From NCBI GenBank assembly GCA_016720065.1, contig JADJXY010000001.1, forward strand, positions 1 to 64,000: 64,000 bases of DNA, written 5' to 3'. The position numbers and the translations under genes were made by a program. The stretch comes from Betaproteobacteria bacterium. Lineage in GTDB: Bacteria; Pseudomonadota; Gammaproteobacteria; Burkholderiales; Rhodocyclaceae. Below, in pieces: positions 57,299-64,000 of the stretch. The notes beneath the pieces were generated by a model. The model was not told the DNA's origin. It did no database searches and was given only the letters and a program-made list of their open reading frames with translations. Each line of letters opens with the position of its first letter. Within the stretch, counting starts at the first letter, position 1.

Positions 57299-58768
57299 AT
57301 GGGCAAGCCGACTGGATTCATGGAGTTCGAGCGCCTGGAAGAGGCGTACGAGCCGGTCGAACAGCGCCTGACGCATTACAAGGAGTTCGTTCAGACCCTG
57401 TCGGACGATCAGGCCAAGACCCAGGGCGCCCGCTGCATGGACTGCGGCATCCCGTTCTGCAACAACGGCTGCCCCGTGAACAACATCATTCCCGACTGGA
57501 ATGACCTGGTTTACAAGGGCAACTGGAAGCAGGCGTTGGACGTGCTGCACTCCACCAACAACTTCCCCGACTTCACGGGCCGCATCTGCCCGGCCCCCTG
57601 CGAGGCCGCCTGTACTCTGGGCATCAATGCTGCGCCGGTGGGCATCAAGGCCATCGAGCACTTCATCATCGACAAGGGCTGGGAGATGGGGTGGGTCGTG
57701 CCGCAACCGGCGGCCGTCAAGACGGGCAAGAAAGTGGCGATCGTCGGTTCCGGCCCGGCCGGGATGGCCGCTGCCCAGCAACTGGCCCGTGTCGGCCACG
57801 AGGTGACGGTATTCGAGAAATCAAGCCGCATCGGGGGCCTGCTCGGCTTCGGCATTCCTGACTTCAAGCTTAACAAGTCGGTGATCGACCGTCGCGTCGC
57901 CCAGATGGAGGCCGAAGGCGTGGTCTTCAAGACCAAAGTCATCGTCGGTGACAAGGCCGTCCCCGCAGGGGTGCACAGCGATGCCACCGAGGTCGTCTCC
58001 GCCGATCAACTGAAGAAGGACTTCGACGCGGTGATCCTCGCCGCCGGCTCCGAGGTGCCACGCGATCTGCCGGTTCCGGGCCGTGAGTTCAAGGGCATCT
58101 ACGCCGCGCTCGAATTCCTCATTCCGCAGAACAAGGAAGTCCAGCAGGGCATCAAGAACCCGATCAGCGTCAAGGGCAAGCACGTCGTCGTCATCGGCGG
58201 CGGCGATACCGGCTCCGACTGCGTCGGCACCAGCTACCGCCACGGCGCCGCTTCCGTGACCCAGTTCGAGCTGATGCCCATGCCGCCGGAAGAGGAACAC
58301 AAGCCCCTGGTCTGGCCCTATTGGCCCCTCAAGCTGCGTACCTCTTCTTCCCACAAGGAAGGCGAGACCGTCCGCGAGTTCGCCGTGGCCACCAAGGCCT
58401 TCGTCGACGACGGCCAGGGCAAGGTCAAGGCCCTCAAGGGTGTGCGCGTCGAGTGGGTGGGCGGCAAGATGACCGAAGTCGCCGGCTCCGAGTTCGAGCT
58501 GCCCTGCGATGCCGCCTTCCTGGCCATGGGCTTCACCAACCCGGTGGGCAGCCTGCTGGACGCCTTCGGCGTGGAGAAGGATGCCCGCAACAATGCCAAG
58601 GCCACTACCGACGGCGAAGGCTGCTACAAGACCAACGTCGAGGGCGTCTATGCTGCCGGAGATGTGCGTCGCGGCCAGTCTTTGGTTGTCTGGGCGATCC
58701 GCGAAGGTCGCCAGGCGGCCCGTGAGGTCGATGCCTTCCTGATGGGGGCAACCGCCCTGCCGCGCTGA
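57299..58768 (+). CDS. gltD: Glutamate synthase small subunit
   Basis: The protein has 489 residues. N-terminal Fe-S cysteines are in [17 protein letters not shown] and [14 protein letters not shown]. The FAD site is [18 protein letters not shown] and the NADPH site [37 protein letters not shown] closes the FAD fold. It passes electrons from NADPH to GltB. Its last 45 bases of sequence are repeated 121 bp downstream. Confidence 0.96.
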   Translation: MGKPTGFMEFERLEEAYEPVEQRLTHYKEFVQTLSDDQAKTQGARCMDCGIPFCNNGCPVNNIIPDWNDLVYKGNWKQALDVLHSTNNFPDFTGRICPAPCEAACTLGINAAPVGIKAIEHFIIDKGWEMGWVVPQPAAVKTGKKVAIVGSGPAGMAAAQQLARVGHEVTVFEKSSRIGGLLGFGIPDFKLNKSVIDRRVAQMEAEGVVFKTKVIVGDKAVPAGVHSDATEVVSADQLKKDFDAVILAAGSEVPRDLPVPGREFKGIYAALEFLIPQNKEVQQGIKNPISVKGKHVVVIGGGDTGSDCVGTSYRHGAASVTQFELMPMPPEEEHKPLVWPYWPLKLRTSSSHKEGETVREFAVATKAFVDDGQGKVKALKGVRVEWVGGKMTEVAGSEFELPCDAAFLAMGFTNPVGSLLDAFGVEKDARNNAKATTDGEGCYKTNVEGVYAAGDVRRGQSLVVWAIREGRQAAREVDAFLMGATALPR

Positions 58769-58821
58769 GCGGCGGATCGCCCTGCGGGCAAGTGTTGGAG
58801 CGGGCCTGACGGCCCGCTGGC

Positions 58822-58866
58822 GCGAAGGTCGCCAGGCGGCCCGTGAAGTGGATGCCTTTCTGATGG
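58822..58866 (+). repeat. Duplicated 3' end of gltD
   Basis: Matches 58701-58745 with only three or so substitutions (synonymous or nearly so: gaggtcgatgccttcc versus gaagtggatgcctttc). The copy encodes [15 protein letters not shown] again, but outside the gene and in frame with no start. A palindrome (AGCGGGCC / GGCCCGCT) lies just upstream at about 58799-58818. Confidence 0.85.
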
Positions 58867-58904
58867 GAAGCACGGCGGCCGCGCTGATTCCGCCTCGGCT
58901 CACA

Positions 58905-58944
58905 GAACCCCTGCCGGCCCCTGGCCCGTGGGGGTTCGTTTTTT
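58905..58944 (+). terminator. Terminator after gltD
   Basis: Stem GAACCCC / GGGGTTC with a GC-rich loop, followed by GTTTTTT. Confidence 0.75.
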
Positions 58945-58998
58945 CGACTTGGCTGCCCAATCGTGTGAAAATGCCAAAAAATCACGGGGGGGGTCGAG

Positions 58999-59739
58999 AT
59001 GACCGGGGAATTGCAGGCTGCCATGCTGGTAACAACGCCTTCCGGGGCGTTGGATGGTCACATGGCTCTGATTTTCGCCATCATGTTGGTGGCGGGGGTG
59101 TTGGGGGGCGTCGCCAACGGTTTCCTGGCCGACCGCCAGGGAGGCTTCGGGCGCCGGGATTGGGCCAAGTACGCGGTTCTCGGCGTGGTGGCGGCGCTGA
59201 CCGTGCCCCTCTTTCTCAATATGATTTCCAGCACCCTGCTCGAAGGTGCCCGGACAAAACCCCTCGACCTGTACGTCTTCGCCGGCTTCTGCCTGATGTA
59301 CGTGGTCGCCTCGCGGCGCCTGGTGGAGAACGTGGTCTTGAAGCTCAAAGGCCAGTTGGAGCAGATGAAGCGCGAAGTGGGTGACTTGCGCCAGCAGAAT
59401 CAGGAAATCCAGGAACTGGCCGCGGTGCGCGAGGAGAAGGCTCCCGAGCCGCGCATCGAGGTCAAGCCCGAGCCCAGGGAAGCGCTCACTTACAACGATG
59501 TCGAAATTCTGCGTGCCCTGGCGGAAGAGAGTTTCGTCTACGGCAACCTGACGGCAGTGTGCGAGCGCACCGGCCTGGGCCGGGAGTTCGTCAGCCAGCG
59601 CCTGACCCTGATGAAGTCCCTGGGCGTCATCGAAACCCGCATCAACGACAAGAATGTCCTGCACTGGTTCGTTTCGCCCCGTGGCAGGCAGGTGCTGAGC
59701 GATATCCTCGCCGGCCAGGAAGAAAAGAAGATCGCCTGA
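58999..59739 (+). CDS. Three-TM membrane protein (YEATS-associated type) with coiled coil and winged helix
   Basis: The protein has 246 residues. Three TM helices are seen (about 22-43, 55-73 with VVAALTVPLFLNMISSTLLE, 87-104 with YVFAGFCLMYVVASRRL), followed by a coiled coil (LKGQLEQMKREVGDLRQQNQ). A C-terminal winged helix (about 165-240) reads NLTAVCERTGLGREFVSQRL and NDKNVLHWFVSPRGRQVLSD. The TM part resembles proteins named YEATS-associated helix-containing, which in comparative studies occur with defence and nucleotide-signal components. That match is from memory of the family pattern. It has its own terminator. Possible membrane-linked regulator; function unknown. Confidence 0.6.
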   Translation: MTGELQAAMLVTTPSGALDGHMALIFAIMLVAGVLGGVANGFLADRQGGFGRRDWAKYAVLGVVAALTVPLFLNMISSTLLEGARTKPLDLYVFAGFCLMYVVASRRLVENVVLKLKGQLEQMKREVGDLRQQNQEIQELAAVREEKAPEPRIEVKPEPREALTYNDVEILRALAEESFVYGNLTAVCERTGLGREFVSQRLTLMKSLGVIETRINDKNVLHWFVSPRGRQVLSDILAGQEEKKIA

Positions 59740-59746
59740 AACCTTC

Positions 59747-59768
59747 GCCGGAGATGCTCCGGCTTTTT
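59747..59768 (+). terminator. Terminator before glmU
   Basis: Stem GCCGGAG / CTCCGGC, loop ATG, then TTTTT. Confidence 0.85.
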
Positions 59769-59784
59769 AGATCGTCAAATCCCC

Positions 59785-61143
59785 ATGAACATCGTCATTC
59801 TCGCTGCCGGCCAAGGCAAGCGCATGCATTCCAATCTGCCCAAGGTGCTGCATCCGGTGGCCGGCAAGCCCCTGGCGCAACACGTCATCGACACCGCCCG
59901 GGAACTGGGCGCCGACCGCATCGTCGTGGTCTACGGCCACGGGGGCGAAGTGGTCCGGGAAGCCCTCGCAGCGCCCGATCTGGCCTGGGCCAAGCAGGAA
60001 CCCCAACTGGGCACCGGCCACGCCGTCATGCAGGCGGTGCCGGCGCTGTCGTCCGAGGGGCAGACCCTGGTCCTCTACGGCGACGTGCCCCTGACCAAGG
60101 CCAGCACCCTTAAGCGACTCCTGCAGGGCGGCAAGGACGGGCTGGCCATTCTCACGGTCGACCTCGCCAACCCAACGGGCTACGGCCGCATCGTCCGCGA
60201 TGGTGCCGGCCGCGTGGTCCGTATCGTCGAGGAAAAGGACGCCACGGCCGAAGAGAAAGCCATCCGCGAGGTGAACACCGGCATCATGGCCATTCCCTCG
60301 GCGCGCCTTGAGGCGTGGCTCAAGGGCCTCTCCAACAACAATGCCCAGGGTGAGTACTACCTCACCGACATCGTCGCCCTGGCCGTCGCCGAGGGCCTGC
60401 CCGTGCGTACCGCTCAGCCCGATGGCGAGTGGGAGGTGCTGGGGGTCAACAGCAAGGTGCAGCTCGCCGAACTGGAGCGGGTACACCAGCGCAATATCGC
60501 CGATGCCCTGCTGGTCCACGGCGTGCGTCTCGCCGACCCCAATCGCATTGACGTGCGCGGCGAACTCGCTTGCGGCCGCGACGTGGTCATCGACGTCGGC
60601 TGTGTCTTCGAGGGCAAGGTGGAACTGGCCGACGCCGTCGAAATCGGCCCCTACTGCGTGCTCAAGAATGTGAAGATCGCCGCCGGAACCCGGCTGGCCG
60701 CCTACTGCCACCTGGACGATGCCGTGGTGGGGCCGGATGGCGTGATCGGCCCCTTCGCCCGCCTGCGCCCCGGCACCGAACTGGGCCCCGAGGTGCACAT
60801 CGGCAACTTCGTCGAGGTCAAGAACAGCACCATCGCAGCCCAGTCCAAAGCCAACCACCTGGCCTATGTGGGCGACGCCGTCATCGGCCAGCGGGTCAAC
60901 GTGGGTGCCGGGACCATCACCTGCAATTACGACGGCGCCAACAAGCACAAGACCATCATAGAGGACGACGTGTTCATCGGGTCAGACACCCAGTTGGTGG
61001 CACCGGTGACCGTGGGCCGCGGCGCCACCCTTGGCGCCGGAACCACCCTGACCAAGGATGCTCCTCCCGATGCCCTCACGGTTTCACGGGCCCGCCAACT
61101 GACCATACCCGGCTGGAAACGCCCGCAGAAAGCCAAAAAATAA
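59785..61143 (+). CDS. glmU: Bifunctional UDP-N-acetylglucosamine pyrophosphorylase / glucosamine-1-phosphate acetyltransferase
   Basis: The protein has 452 residues. The N-terminal uridyltransferase has [20 protein letters not shown], then [10 protein letters not shown] and LYGDVPL. From about residue 250 there is a left-handed beta helix, with [30 protein letters not shown] and [19 protein letters not shown], carrying the acetyl-CoA site. It makes UDP-GlcNAc for peptidoglycan and LPS. The next gene starts in its stop codon. Confidence 0.97.
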   Translation: MNIVILAAGQGKRMHSNLPKVLHPVAGKPLAQHVIDTARELGADRIVVVYGHGGEVVREALAAPDLAWAKQEPQLGTGHAVMQAVPALSSEGQTLVLYGDVPLTKASTLKRLLQGGKDGLAILTVDLANPTGYGRIVRDGAGRVVRIVEEKDATAEEKAIREVNTGIMAIPSARLEAWLKGLSNNNAQGEYYLTDIVALAVAEGLPVRTAQPDGEWEVLGVNSKVQLAELERVHQRNIADALLVHGVRLADPNRIDVRGELACGRDVVIDVGCVFEGKVELADAVEIGPYCVLKNVKIAAGTRLAAYCHLDDAVVGPDGVIGPFARLRPGTELGPEVHIGNFVEVKNSTIAAQSKANHLAYVGDAVIGQRVNVGAGTITCNYDGANKHKTIIEDDVFIGSDTQLVAPVTVGRGATLGAGTTLTKDAPPDALTVSRARQLTIPGWKRPQKAKK

Positions 61144-61589
61144 TGGATATCTGGTTCACGCTTTTCGTCGCCCTCACGGCATTGGCGGCGGCAGCGGGTT
61201 TTTCCCTCGCCCTCGTGGGGTACATCAACGTCATTCCGGCCGCCTTTGCCGCCGGGCGGCAGTGGATTCTCGCCGTGGCCGGAATTCCCCTTGCGCTGGT
61301 CGGCATTCCCTTCGTTCTGCTGGTCATCCTGCAGCCCTTCCTGGCGGTGCCCGCGCCGGCCACCGCGGCTCGCTGGATGGCGGCGCCGGCCGGGGTGATT
61401 CACGCCATCGGCCTTTTCCGCTTCTTTACGGCCCACTGGGACGGCAACGCCAAGACCGGCAAGCAACTCGGCGGCGGCCTGCTGCTCATGGCACTGGCGG
61501 CCGGCGTGCTGTACGGCGCCGGCCCCTACTTTGCCGAGCGCCTGGTGGCAGCCGGCCTTCAGGCGCCCCAAACGGATTCCAACAAGTAA
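61143..61589 (+). CDS. Hypothetical four-TM membrane protein
   Basis: ATG at 61143 overlaps the glmU stop (TAATG); 148 residues. Four hydrophobic segments are seen: FTLFVALTALAAAAGFSLAL, WILAVAGIPLALVGIPFVLL, a shorter one near GVIHAIGLFRFF, and LGGGLLLMALAAGVLYGAGP. The C-terminus (APQTDSNK) is polar. No family is recognised. It is co-transcribed with glmU and lies 12 bp before the EF-G-like gene, probably in the same transcript. Confidence 0.7.
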   Translation: MDIWFTLFVALTALAAAAGFSLALVGYINVIPAAFAAGRQWILAVAGIPLALVGIPFVLLVILQPFLAVPAPATAARWMAAPAGVIHAIGLFRFFTAHWDGNAKTGKQLGGGLLLMALAAGVLYGAGPYFAERLVAAGLQAPQTDSNK

Positions 61590-61601
61590 CGGGAGACCAC
61601 C

Positions 61602-63653
61602 ATGTCCAGAATTCCCCCCGAAGCCCTACGTTCCGTCGCCCTCGTCGGCCACGGCGCCGCGGGCAAGACCAGCCTTGCCGAGGCCCTGCTCTTCGCCACC
61701 GGCACCATCGGCGCCAAGGGCAGCGTCGACAAGGGCAGCACGGTCTGCGATGCCGACCCGCTGGAGCGGGATGCTGGCCACTCCCTGACCTCTGCCCTGG
61801 TCAATTTCGCCTACGAAAACACCCATATCCACCTGGCGGATACGCCGGGTTACCCGGATTTTGCCGGCCAGGCCATCGCCGCCCTGGCCGGGGTGGACAC
61901 CGCCCTGATAGTGGTCAACGCCCAGACTGGCGTCGAGCTGATGACCGAGCGCATGATGCGCTACGCCGCCGAGCGCAAGCTTTGCCGCATGATCGTCATC
62001 AACAAGATCGACGCCGAGAACCTCGATCTCCCCGGCCTGGTGGCCGATATCCGGGAGCGTTTCGGCAAGGCCTGCATGGTGCTCGACCTGCCCGCCCACG
62101 GCGCGGCTGACGTGGTCGAAGTGCTGGAGCACGATGCCGGTGACGCCGACTTCGAATCCGTCGCCGCCGCCCACCGTGCCCTCATCGACCAGATCGTCGA
62201 GGAAGACGAGGATCTGCTCGCCCAATACCTGGAAGACGGTGCCGACCCCAGCGTGGCCGACCTCCATGCCCCCTTCGAAAAGGCCCTGCGCGAAGGGCAT
62301 TTGATCCCCATCCTGTTCACCTCGGCCAAGACCGGCGCCGGCATCAAGGAACTGCTGCATGTGCTGGCCTCGTTGGCACCGAACCCGGCGGAAGGCAACC
62401 CACCGCCCTTCTACAAGGGCGAACCGGGCGGCGAGACGCTGGCCTTCCACGCCGAGCCGGACCCCGCCAAGCACGTGCTGGCCCACGTCTTCAAGGTGGT
62501 GGCCGACCCCTACATGGGCAAGATCGGCATCTTCCGCGTGCATCAGGGCACGGTGAAGAAGGACATGCAGCTCTTCGTCGGCGACGGCAAGCGGCCCTTC
62601 AAGGTGGCCCATCTCTACCAGCTCCAGGGCAAGGACAGCGCCGAGGTGGACGAATTGCTCCCCGGCGACATCGGCGCCATCGCCAAGGTCGAGGAAATCG
62701 ATTTCGACTGCGTGCTGCACGATTCCCACGACGAGGACCACATCCACCTGGTTCCCCTCGACTTCCCCCGCCCCATGGCCGGTCTGGCCGTGGAGACCAA
62801 GAAGAAGGGCGACGAGCAGCGGCTCTTCGACATCCTGGCCAAACTGGCCGTGGAAGATCCGACCTTCGTCGTCGAGCGCCACCCCCACAGCAACGAAACC
62901 GTCATCCGCGGCCTGGGCGAAATTCATTTGAAGTCCAAGCTGACCAAGATGGTGGCCCAGTACAAGCTGGAGGTGGACACCAAGCCGCCCCTCATCCCCT
63001 ACCGCGAAACCATTACCGCCCCGGCCGAGGCCATGCACCGCCACAAAAAGCAGAGCGGCGGCGCCGGCCAGTTCGGTGAGGTGCACCTCAAGATCGAACC
63101 CAAGGGACGTGGCGAAGGCTTCGAGTTCGTCGATGCGGTGAAGGGTGGTGTCATCCCCGGCGTCTTCATGCCGGCGGTGGAAAAAGGCGTGCGTCAGGCC
63201 CTGGAGGGTGGAGTCGTCGCCGGCTTTCCGGTGGAAGACTTGAAGGTCACGGTCCATGACGGCAAGACCCACGCCGTGGACGGCAAGGAAGTGGCTTTCG
63301 TCACCGCCGGCCGCAAGGCGGTCATCGAGGCCATCCGCGGCGCCAGGCCCATCGTGCTGGAGCCCATCGTCACCATCGAGATCGTCGTCCCGGAAACCGC
63401 CATCGGCGATCTCACCGGTGACCTCTCCAGCCGCCGCGGCCACATCACCGGCACCGACGGCCGCGGCCACGGCATGGCCGCCATCACCGGCGAAGTGCCC
63501 CTGGCCGAACTCAACGACTACCAATCACGGCTCAAGTCCCTCACCGGCGGCCAAGGCAGTTACGCCATCGAGTTCGCCCGCTACGCCGCCGTGCCACCCC
63601 ACGTGCAGCAGCAGATGGCGAGCAAGTTCCAGTTGCACGAAGAAGACGAATAG
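61602..63653 (+). CDS. Elongation factor G-like GTPase (EF-G2 type)
   Basis: The protein has 683 residues. The G1 loop is VGHGAAGKTSLAEALLFATG, G3 ADTPGYPDFAGQ and G4 VINKIDAENLDLPG, so a translation-factor GTPase is clear. Domains II-V follow, with RHPHSNETVIRGLGEIHLKS and SGGAGQFGEVHLKIEPKG. The first loop (GHGAAGKT rather than the AHIDAGKT of canonical FusA) and its distance from rpsL/rpsG/tuf genes indicate a paralogue rather than the main EF-G. Such paralogues often promote ribosome recycling or alternative translocation. That role is inference. Confidence 0.88.
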   Translation: MSRIPPEALRSVALVGHGAAGKTSLAEALLFATGTIGAKGSVDKGSTVCDADPLERDAGHSLTSALVNFAYENTHIHLADTPGYPDFAGQAIAALAGVDTALIVVNAQTGVELMTERMMRYAAERKLCRMIVINKIDAENLDLPGLVADIRERFGKACMVLDLPAHGAADVVEVLEHDAGDADFESVAAAHRALIDQIVEEDEDLLAQYLEDGADPSVADLHAPFEKALREGHLIPILFTSAKTGAGIKELLHVLASLAPNPAEGNPPPFYKGEPGGETLAFHAEPDPAKHVLAHVFKVVADPYMGKIGIFRVHQGTVKKDMQLFVGDGKRPFKVAHLYQLQGKDSAEVDELLPGDIGAIAKVEEIDFDCVLHDSHDEDHIHLVPLDFPRPMAGLAVETKKKGDEQRLFDILAKLAVEDPTFVVERHPHSNETVIRGLGEIHLKSKLTKMVAQYKLEVDTKPPLIPYRETITAPAEAMHRHKKQSGGAGQFGEVHLKIEPKGRGEGFEFVDAVKGGVIPGVFMPAVEKGVRQALEGGVVAGFPVEDLKVTVHDGKTHAVDGKEVAFVTAGRKAVIEAIRGARPIVLEPIVTIEIVVPETAIGDLTGDLSSRRGHITGTDGRGHGMAAITGEVPLAELNDYQSRLKSLTGGQGSYAIEFARYAAVPPHVQQQMASKFQLHEEDE

Positions 63654-63674
63654 GGCTCTTATTGCGGTCGTCGG

Positions 63675-63700
63675 AAAGGCCGGGGCGACCCGGCCTTTTT
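63675..63700 (+). terminator. Terminator after the EF-G-like gene
   Basis: Stem GGCCGGG / CCCGGCC with a GCGA loop, then TTTTTC. Confidence 0.8.
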
Positions 63701-64000
63701 CTTGGGGCGCCGCAGCCACCCCGTATCGTTCCATCACCGGCCAACTCTTCGGACTGCCCGGTGACTTCCTGATCCTCCAGGCCAGTGCATTTGCAGCAGG
63801 ATTTTCTCGGTGGGGAATGAAGACCATTATCCGCGGGCCGCTGTGATCAAACCGTCGAGCGCGATCATGTTGGCTTTTAAGCACCTCTGCCTGCCCGCCA
63901 ATTTGGGCCTGGGGTGCCCGGAAAGTGGCCGCTTGGGCTCAGCGCCATCTGGGGAGCGGCACACTCCCTTGCCCGGAGTTGCATCCAGAAAAAAAACGGG
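63701..64000. other. Right-edge gap
   Basis: No gene, RNA or repeat is recognised. The short open frames that cross it have no start signal or family features. The last bases include a poly-A run; the next gene lies beyond the window. Confidence 0.4.

Overview
The window looks like chromosomal DNA of a GC-rich betaproteobacterium, most plausibly Rhodocyclaceae/Rhodocyclales. The grounds are the gene content and order on the right side: pilMNOPQ-aroK-aroB-gltB-gltD, hslVU, lysA-lptM-cyaY, a ZnuABC-type operon and glmU. The family-level call is inference from gene content and was not checked by any search.

Bases 1 to about 21.9 kb are accessory DNA, a layered defence island. From the left edge, on the minus strand, there is a type I restriction-modification operon (hsdM remnant, hsdS in two parts, hsdR). 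It runs by ATGA overlap into a SLATT membrane protein gene, which is followed by a SMODS-type (CD-NTase) nucleotidyltransferase gene. The hsdS gene carries a tract of 18.75 tetranucleotide units exactly between its two target-recognition halves, plus a 12-bp linker repeat. An IS21-family element (5720-8182) joins the hsdM stump to a truncated recQ-like helicase gene. Upstream of recQ is a WYL/BrxR-like regulator gene. Next come a serine recombinase, a ParB and a RepB-like gene joined by ATGA overlaps, and a zinc-ribbon gene. Many genes between 1 and 12.6 kb carry several single-base frameshifts.

A 41-bp direct repeat, made of a CCA-type RNA-gene 3' end followed by a terminator, occurs at 15248 and 21885 and brackets a second block. 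That block holds a DUF2188 gene, a large intact P-loop GTPase gene (754 aa) with a near-consensus promoter flanked by repeated operator-like motifs, and an intact abiE operon whose toxin is fused to a WYL-like domain and a zinc finger. It also holds broken pieces of an older abiE operon and an excisionase-like gene. The repeats look like attachment sites of elements inserted at the 3' end of a tmRNA/tRNA-type gene.

From about 22 kb to the right edge the DNA is core-like and the genes are intact: a TonB receptor, YfiR and GGDEF-EAL signalling operon; rlmI; a zinc uptake operon with its own outer-membrane protein; a STAS protein; hslVU; an AEC transporter; hslR; an RND efflux pair; lysA-lptM; cyaY; mrcA; the type IV pilus operon pilMNOPQ; aroKB; gltBD; a membrane protein resembling YEATS-associated 3-TM proteins; glmU; and an EF-G paralogue. 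Local oddities are a hairpin inside the gltB leader, a 190-bp insert between gltB and gltD, and a duplicated gltD tail.

The best candidates for undescribed biology are the phase-variable hsdS coupled to a SLATT/nucleotidyltransferase pair, and the GTPase plus AbiE-WYL block with its operator-flanked promoter.
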